Source: Symsagittifera roscoffensis (taxonomy: Eukaryota; Xenacoelomorpha; Acoela; Convolutidae). From it: DNA of 64,000 nt. Under the pieces are notes generated by a model. The model was not told where the DNA came from, made no database searches, and saw only the letters and a program-made list of their open reading frames with translations. Each line of letters begins with the position of its first letter. Positions within the stretch are counted from its first letter, which is position 1. The translations under genes and the position numbers were made by a program. This document shows positions 10,601-19,600 of this stretch, in pieces. The stretch covers positions 64,825,253-64,889,252 of the forward strand of contig NC_087062.1 in assembly GCF_963678635.1 (NCBI RefSeq), read 5' to 3'.

Positions 10601-13600
10601 CCGTCCCAGGCCCCCTCGTAACATCCAGACCAAGTATGCAGGAGACGCAAAGAAATTTAAATATGATCTGCAACTTAATTTAACATGTCAACTTCCGCTA
10701 TTCTGTGTGCAAAATCATTTACGGGAAAAAAGTCTTGCACCCCGTTGCAATACACTAGCTATCGCAAGCACTAACAAAGCCAATAGACAGTTGGAAAAGT
10801 CAATTAAACCAAGTACACCAATTACAGACTTCAAGCTCTTTGAATTTCTAGAATTTATGATTGACACTTTTGATAAAATTAGCACTACTTAAGAAAACTA
10901 GATCAAAAAGTAGTTTTTAAATTTCGCTTGGAAATCAAAAATTAAATTCATTTTGGAAACCAGAAGTCGGATCACGTTTATCGCGACTTTCACACTTTTA
11001 CTGTATGATTGTTTGAAGTAAGGAAAACTCCACAGAAAAACAAAACATCGCAACCTATTTAAGAGTCTGAACTACGTTCACGACCCGAAAACACAGGCGA
11101 AGCTGCACTTCGTAAACACAGGCAGGAAAACTTAAAATGGCTTTAATAAAAGATTAAATGTAAAAAATGTAAATGTAACTGTTAACTTTCGCCGTGGGCT
11201 GGCTTAGCACCCCCAACTTAAAGAATAAGTCTCACGTCCTCGCATCTAAGCGCACACATACTGCACAAACATACTAAGCGACAGTGCGTGTTTAAAAGCT
11301 CGGTAAAAAAAACATTAGACAATTCTTTAATTGATAATCAGCGCATTCAATACACATTAATTTTAGAATTGCGATCTCAACGACGTAAGTTTTCTCCGTC
11401 ACTTCAACGACTGCGCTTCACACTGGTTTGTAAGGATTAGTCTTGTCTAGCGGGTCGAATTCTTGAGCTGCAACCACAGTTTGGCACAAGACACAACTAC
11501 TGCACCACAGCACTGCACAATAGTCCGGACTATTGCAGATGTCGGGGTTCTTGCGCAGTCGATGTCCAAGTTCTGAGCGAACATGAATTCGCATTACGAT
11601 GTACAGCGCCAAACGAATGGCGATAATCGTTAGAAGCATCAAGTATAAGATAAGCGACCACGTTTTCAGGGGCTTCAAATTAGTTTGTATATGCAGACCC
11701 GCCTGGTTATATGCGATTGCTTTTGACTCCGCTATAAAAACATTTAAAAAACTTGCATTTTCTTTCAATTTGCACTATAAGATTTAAAATTATAGTACAA
11801 GTTAAAAGACAAACCATTTTGCAACTTGTTCTCGAAATAGCAGAATACTCCATAGACTGCTATCATCACAATTGTTAAGAAAAATAGCAGCGCTCCCACG
11901 AACTTTCGTCCAAAGGCATATCCAACGTATAGCTGAAAAACAAAATAAATCAGAATTGTTTTTCTGTGATTATATGCACCAATAGAACTCAACACACCTC
12001 AGCGACACATGGGCAGATAAAAGATGCGATGCAGGATCCAGGTTTCGCCATACATCCCAGCAGTCCAGTCGGAAACTCCTCGTGATTCGGATCCAGATCA
12101 ACCAAGGTTATTTCACTTTTCCTCCGTTCCATGAACCTCTTTCCTCCAACTTTGTACGGTGTTGTTAACAACTCACGGTCCAGACATTTCGTGTCCGTGA
12201 GATCTTCGGAATCCACGAAATTAGTCAAAGAACATTTGTCCACTTTCAGAAAACCGTGGCAGTCTTCCTGTTCCTTCTCGCACGAATCAAAATCCAGCAG
12301 CGACTCCTCTTGCGAGGGCGGGATGATTCTCACTTTATGTCCCATTTTTTAACGCGCTGTACAGTAACGAGTAAGAATGTCGATGATGCTGCTGAGCTTT
12401 GACCAGGGCCAACGCTTTTCGCGGTTTGGTCGATAAAAATATTGAAACCTCGGTTGCTGAATGTTCATAAAAGGCTGCTTTGCCTGATGATAACTAAGTG
12501 ATTTCGTATCGAATCATACCTGCTAAATAATTACTCATCGAAATTTAAGTTCAAGGTCGTATAAAACAGCGCATTTTCAAGCAACTATAATAATTGCAAA
12601 AAAGTGGAACAGACAAAATATATTTTGGAATCAATCTGCTAATTTTGAGCAACTTTGCAAGCAAATTTAAATTTTTAGGTGACCTTCAGTTATATTTTCT
12701 TCTGAACAGTTCGCTTTTGCATGCAAAAGTTTTCTAAATAGGTTAGTTGCTCTTTTTAATTAATTCTGTCAGTTCCAACTTTTTGCAATTCTCTTTAATC
12801 TATAGTTAATGCCAAATTGTTGACAATATCTTTTCGGTCAACGAATCTGGACAAAGTTAATTAACCTAACACTGCTCATTTTGACGTCCGATTTGTTTTT
12901 CACTGATTTTCACACGAAGATCTGTGTCCAAAAATTAACCTAAAACGCGGTTATTGCTGAACAATTAAATTGCTCAAGGTCACCAATTTTGCCATAATTT
13001 GTCATTACCTGTAAATTACAGTTAGCTATAGTTTCAGAATTAATTAAAAAGCGCAATCGTTCCATTTTACCATAACTTTGGCCTAATAATAGGTTTTGCA
13101 TGCAGACTTCTCCAAAATATAGTTATTGCCAAATTGTTTGCAATATCCTATAGGATCAACTCATCTGAACAAAAATAATTAGTCTAAAACTGCTTATTTT
13201 GACGTCGAACTTCATCTTATTACTGATTTCCACACGTAAAAACAATTTCCATCTAAAACTAATTAACCTCCAGTGCTATAGTTTTTGACCAATTAAATTG
13301 CTCAGGATTTAAATTTGGCATTAACTAGCTCTTAACAAATTTATCGGACAATGTCTTAAATTTCTGAAATGATTCTGAAATAAAAATAGTGATGAAAAAA
13401 AGAGGTGAAGTGAAATAAAGATGAAAATCAAGAAAAATTTCTCAAAATTGCATTTGAACTCAAAACAACCAACCAAGAGAATTGAGCTTTTACAGAGGTC
13501 AGTTTTTTAATCTAACTTCAAGCCCTTAAGTTCAAAACAATTTTCATTCAGCAGCAATCTGACAAGCAATTTTACAAAAGAAAAGAGAACATAACACACC

Positions 13601-16600
13601 GTTAAACAGGCAACCGCAAAACTCCGAAGAACTAATGCTCCGACTTTCGAAGAAAACGGAATATTTAAGCTTGGTGTGGTTTGTTTTTATTCAGTCAATT
13701 TTTGCTGATCGAAATAATAGTTATTAACAAACAAATTTTGTGCCCCATTGAAGATATCGACTCCGTAAAATCAGATTTAAAAAATTATTTAATCTCTGAT
13801 CTTTTGTTGCAAAGTTATGGGAGTTTGAAAACTGTCAATTTGACCATGGTCTGGACTAATTTATACGTGCTTTGAAGGTTTTCTTTGCTGAAAGCGTAAC
13901 ACGAACTATTTATGTAAGGCGAATTTGCCCACACAACAAAACTGTTCCAAATTGAATTGAGGCTAGCTAATCGGCCGTATTAATTTCGTATGACACAAAC
14001 TTTCAGAATTGATCTTAGATATTGTCCAAGACTTATAGTTTTTCAGGATTTTCGTCTCCCAAAAACTATTCGATATCGATTAAGGGGCAGTCGGAACATT
14101 CAAAACTTTGCCCTGCATACGAGCAGTCTTATTTCTAATTAATTCAGCTTGAAGGTCAGAATTATTTCAAAAACAAGAGGTTGTTCATTAAATTTCTTAA
14201 AAGCTTTACATTGTACATTAAAATCGTCAGCTTCTATAGCTTTTAACAAACTTATCAGAAAACGTCTTGAAATTTTGAAATAATTCCGACCTTAAGACAA
14301 AGAGACAGGGTTGAAATTACAACCAATTTTTCAACAAATTCGACTATCATCAAAAGAGCAAACCAAGATGATTGCACAAGCCCGTAACTTCAAAATTTTT
14401 TTCATTCAGCTGCTATCCATGCAATTTTTCAGAAGAAAAGAGCACATAAAATGCCGACAAAAAGGCAAACACGAAACTTTGAAAAACTACTTTTAAAAAA
14501 ATTAAGGTTTTTAAGGACTTTAAGGTCAGAAATATTTCAAAAATTTAATACGTAGCCTGATAAATTTGTTAAAATCTATATAGAGAGTTGCAAAAAGTTG
14601 GAACCGACAGAATTAATTAAAAAGAGGAAATGACCTAGTTCAGAAAAATCATGCATGCAAAAGCTAGCCTTCCAGACAGAAACTATGACTAAAGATCAAC
14701 TAAAAATTCAAATTTGCATGGAAAAATTGCTCAAAAATGGCAGATTGCTCTTTTAAGTTAATTCTGTATGTTCCAACTCTTCACTCCTAATTATATAGTT
14801 TGTAACAAACGTATGTTAGACGTTTTAAATATCTGGAAAATTTGCGACCTTCAAATGCCTTGAAAATTGGAAGTGAATTGAATTTCATTAGTCAAAAGAT
14901 CAATGCCATGATGATCCTTTTGTGCAAAACATTCGAGGCAACCTGCATAACAAAACGACACAAAGGTCATCGGAAAACTTCAAAAAATCATTTGAATTAG
15001 TTTTAGCATGAGGTCAGAATCATTTCAAAAACGTTCGTTGTCCAATTAATTTGTTAAAAAGTACAGTTCTAATTTAATTATCCGGACAAAACTAAAAATT
15101 GAAATTTCAAACGCGTTTTTCTCATATTAGGTTAAGACTAGACAAAAGCAAAGAAAACAAAATGTGCTTAGAATTTCTTCAGAACTAATATGGCCCTTTT
15201 TAAACAAAATTCTCAGACAACATTTCACCCCGAAATTGGATTATTTTTGCTTTTTTATTTAATCAAGAATTCCGCTGAAATCGTCAAGTTAATTGATAAG
15301 AGTTATATTGAAAAAAAACCTCTGACAAAGCCCAGCAAAGTTCTAGAAAATACCATTTCAAAAAGCCTGGATAAAAGCATATATTCATGGTTGATAGCCA
15401 AAAGGTTATTTCTACCATATCAAAATCAACATCTTGGCTTAAAAATAAACTTCAAATATTTCACGCAAATTTTTGGATGTTTTAACCTTGTAGAATTTCG
15501 CCAAAATAAAAGCCAAAATGACCCATTTTTGGGACAAACTTTTGGTTAAGAATTTCGACAAAAATTGTGGTGTGGCAACTAAGCCGACAAACTATAGTCC
15601 GACTATTACATTAATATTAATTACAATGAGTACACAGAGGCGAAGCTTCGCAAACTCAAGCGAGGAAAATGCTAAGCAAGTGAGCTCGAAACAGGCAAAA
15701 CAAAGTGAAATAAGGCAAAAAGAAAAGACTAAAAAAACCACATGAGAAGTTTTTTATTGAGATTAGGAGTATCAAGTTCTCAAATCTGCTCCACGATCAC
15801 TTGTAACTTTACTAACACTAGCCACCAATGAAGCAGCTACAGTTTCCATCAAATTGCCAAAGCTATGTAGCAAAAATTCGACAAAAAAAACACTATTTCA
15901 ATGTTCCGGCTTTGAATCTCCGACCTGTTCATTTGGAGTCTCACGTGCTGGCATCTGCGCCACGATTAATTGCAAGTGAAGCAGTGGGCCAGCTAATGCG
16001 CCTGTTTTAATATTTTTTAAACATATTGTACAGATACAGATAGTTCAAAAAAATGGACTTTACGCAAAACCCTAGTGATTACTCTGCTTAACTAGTATAT
16101 TAGTCACTTAATAAAAAAAAGAAAACTACTTTCTCTTTTAAATTAAATTCTTTTCCTAAAACCATAAGCTTTTCTCTACTAAAACATGAGAATAGCCTCT
16201 TAAGCAGGGAAGATTTCCACGCCCTAAATTTTTAAAGTTGAAGCCATAATAACAGATTTAGCTATTAGTTTTGAGAAATGTGATGAAAATTCAAAAAAAA
16301 GGAAAAATATTCAATAATTGGTTTTTCCGAAGTCCATATCGGCTTTCTAATAATAAGTAAAGTAACAGATTACGCAGGCAAAATCTAAGCACGATGTTAG
16401 CTTGATAAACTATCAACCTCGAAATCGGCAGGTTAGTTTTTGGGGGAAAAAAGTTTCCAAAAAACAGTCAACATTTCAAAAATTGGTCTTTTTCTAATGC
16501 CACACTTTTTTAAACTGGTTTTTATCCTTCGATTCAACTCTGAATCTCCGATTTGGCAGGGCTTAATTAAGGCCAAACTTTTTTCTACAGAATTTAGGGA

Positions 16601-19600
16601 AAAGCCGCTTGAGAGGAGAAGATCCGGATAATTTGTTCTTTTGATTGAAACTTTCATTCAGATTTGTGCCTTTAATATTTGACAAAACGGAAAAATCAAA
16701 AACAATTTGATCAAAACTTTCCCTAATGAAACTTTCGAAGGCCGTAGAACGTGGACGATTTTTTCATTGGTACCATGTTTTGAACATCAGTACAATGTTT
16801 TTGCGAAACAATGAAATTTTTTGCGGAAAATGCGAAATTTCCCAAAGCATCGCAAAAAAGCAACAAACAGCAACGAATCCCATTCATTTTCATAATACCT
16901 GTTTTTTTTCAAACAGGACCTAACACTAGCCAAAAATAAAGCAGCAACATATGCTATTAAATTGTCTATGCTTATATAAGCTGAAATACGATTAAATTGA
17001 AATCCACTAAAAGTTTCACCAAATTAACACTCATATTTGCGACTTGGGTTGGAAAAAAATTCTTCGTAATAATACACTTCGCATTGCTTGTGCAATTAAT
17101 GAATTATGTAACCAATGAATTTATAACGGGTAAATAAGTGAAGTACCAGGATGCTTCGCTTCGTTTATTCCTTCCATAAATCTCGGTCAAACCTGTGTTT
17201 TATTTTTCTGCTTGATGTTGTGTTCATCCTTGCACGAACTGTAGTACTTGGACTGTCGCTCATTCACTTTTTTCAGCTTCTCCGACCACTGGTCCTGAGT
17301 GTTCTTGAAGCCCTTCTCGATGTTGCGCAGAGTGTGTGCCTTCTTGTAGTTATCTGTCTGCCAGTCTCCCACGTTCTTGCGCACTGCACGCAGATTGGAC
17401 GCTATTTGCATGTGGATTCTTAAAACAATTCAACAAGATTTCTTTAAGTTCGTCAAGGCGACTGTAGCCGCTAGTAAATTAACAATTTAGGATTAACCAA
17501 CCACATTCTGATAAAAAGCGAACTGATTGGTGATTTTTTTTTTCATTCTGCCGGTGGTAGAGACCGTTAGTAAATTAGCTACTTAACAGCTTAGAGCGCT
17601 AGCAATAAAGCATACTCGGATACAGTTGTCATCAAAAAAATGAACAAAAAGGCCAAAAAAATTGATTTTTTGTCATAATTTTACAGATAAGTTTTCGCAC
17701 TTTTTCAACAACTGTTTCTTACCGAGGAACCGTTTAACGAAGATTTAAAAACTGAATTTCCTGGAGTAAAACGAAAACTTAAAAAACGTCGAAAAATTTC
17801 CGATGTAATTCAAGTCACGACCAAAAGAAATTACTTTGATATCTCAATCGATTCATTCTGATCATTATTCGTAGAATCTGATTTGCGAGAAAAGTTTACA
17901 AAAACCGTCAACAGAAAGTTCCGCCCACATTCATAAGCACAGAGGCGAAGCAGAGATTATAAGTCAAGAAAAAGTTATCAAAAAATCAGTTACCAAAAAT
18001 ATGATAAGAACAGCTGATCCAATAGCATAGAAGGTAAAAACCAAAAAATTTTTGCACATTGAAAACAAAAACTATTTTTTTTTGAAAAATTTCAAAAACA
18101 ATCGAAAATTTTTATTATTTTTTTTTCATTTTCAAAATTTTCACTTATATTAGAAACTGTCTTGGAAAGTGATTTAGAAATGTCCGAAACATTTTGTGAG
18201 ACTTCAACCATGCCTATAAAAACCAACAAAAAGTAATTGAAAAAAAAACATTCGGAAAATGAGCCGACGGAAATAAAGCCGACACTCAAGTGCCGAAAAA
18301 ATAAACTTTTCGGCAGAAAAAATACTATTGAAGGAACTCATAACAATCAGACAAGACCCATACCTAAGCTAACATGAACATACTACATTTACCTCTGCAG
18401 TAAAACACGTTCGAATTCTGTTGACATAGTCGTTAACGGAAAAAAAAAGTCTAGTACCCGGTTGCAATACCCTTGCTTATCGCTAGATAAAAACAGTAAA
18501 AAGGAGCGCTGTGTTTTGAGAAAAAACTAGACCAAAGCTTAAAACTAGACAAAAGCTTGTTAAATTTGGCATAACCGACTACAGTTGTCTTCGAAATTGA
18601 ATAATTGAGCAAAAAACGTTTTAAAACATTTTTTTAAGTATTTTTGAATTCTTTGAACCTTTTATTCCCAAGAAAGCGCTAAACCAAGGTTGAAAAACCA
18701 GAAATACTTTTCTATAAAAAACTTACTCGCTCGCTTTACAGCTCAAAAATAGCCCGAAAAACGAGAAAAGGTTTATCTCGGCAGAAAAAAATTGTTAACG
18801 TCGGTCAAAGCACAACTTGAGGAACTTTCAAATGATGTTTCACTCAATTCATCTAACATTTGTGGCGCCTGATTTTGAGTGGAATAGAAGTTCAACACAA
18901 ATAAGGATAGCCGGTTACTGTGCAAGCAGCACAGAAAGTTCCGATCACAGTCTAAAAAAAAAGTTTTTTTTTTTCAAATTAGTATCGTTTTTTTTCTGCG
19001 TGATATGATAAAACAGTCTGAACGAAAAACTGGAAGCTAGGAATATTCGACATTCTGAGTCAAATAGACAAAAATTGTAGAAAAATGAGTAGGAAAACAA
19101 AAAAAAAACAAAAAATGTTTTTGGAATTTTTCATTTTCAAATGCCGCTAGAAAAACTCAAAAACCAACTTCACTTAACTAAAATGATTAAGCAAACGGCC
19201 TAAATTAAGCAACCATACATGTTTTTCAAATAAGAGCGTTTCTTCTATGTAGTCTGATAAAACCTGAAAAAAAAATTAGGCAAATGAGACAGTCATAAGT
19301 AAATAGGCCAACTGAATAACAGCTTTTGTAGATAAATGGCTATTCAAAAAAGCACAATCGTGAAGACAATTCAGAACTATTTCAAAATTTTTTTCTAATT
19401 TATTTGCAGAAATTTCTTTGAATTTTCGAAGTTTTTGATTCCAAAAATGGCGCTAAAAATCCAGAACTAAGTTTTCACGGCTTAATTTAGGCTTAAATAA
19501 GCTATTATAAGCGTGCACGCTCATTTTATTAGCTCTAAATTGAAGCAAAATTAAAAAACTTCAAATCCGTTTTTATCGACACAGATATATTTTATTTTTC

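Larger units (their letters stand above)
5466..17192. other. PACSIN intron 2 (11.7 kb), hosting a gene and several elements
   Basis: This giant intron holds, from left to right: a TTAA-centred palindrome disrupted by a hairpin element and a piggyBac derivative (5.87-7.93 kb), a 42-bp hairpin (8.78 kb), a SINE (10.38-10.64 kb), the nested PLAC8-like gene (11.4-12.3 kb) and diverged tandem and inverted repeats (12.7-14.7 kb). The remaining parts (7.93-10.38, 10.64-11.4 and 14.7-17.2 kb) are AT-rich dispersed repeats. Recurring scraps include GCAACTAAGCCGACAAA near 10480 and 15575. Confidence 0.7.

Noticed and set aside
10540-10640. tRNA gene candidates at the SINE heads (also near 24830)
   Set aside because: The A and B box spacing is tRNA-like, but I could not fold a full cloverleaf with a credible acceptor stem. 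SINE head is the better reading.
15190-15549. 119-codon plus-strand ORF
   Set aside because: No recognisable motif, inside AT-rich intron sequence, and no neighbouring exon.
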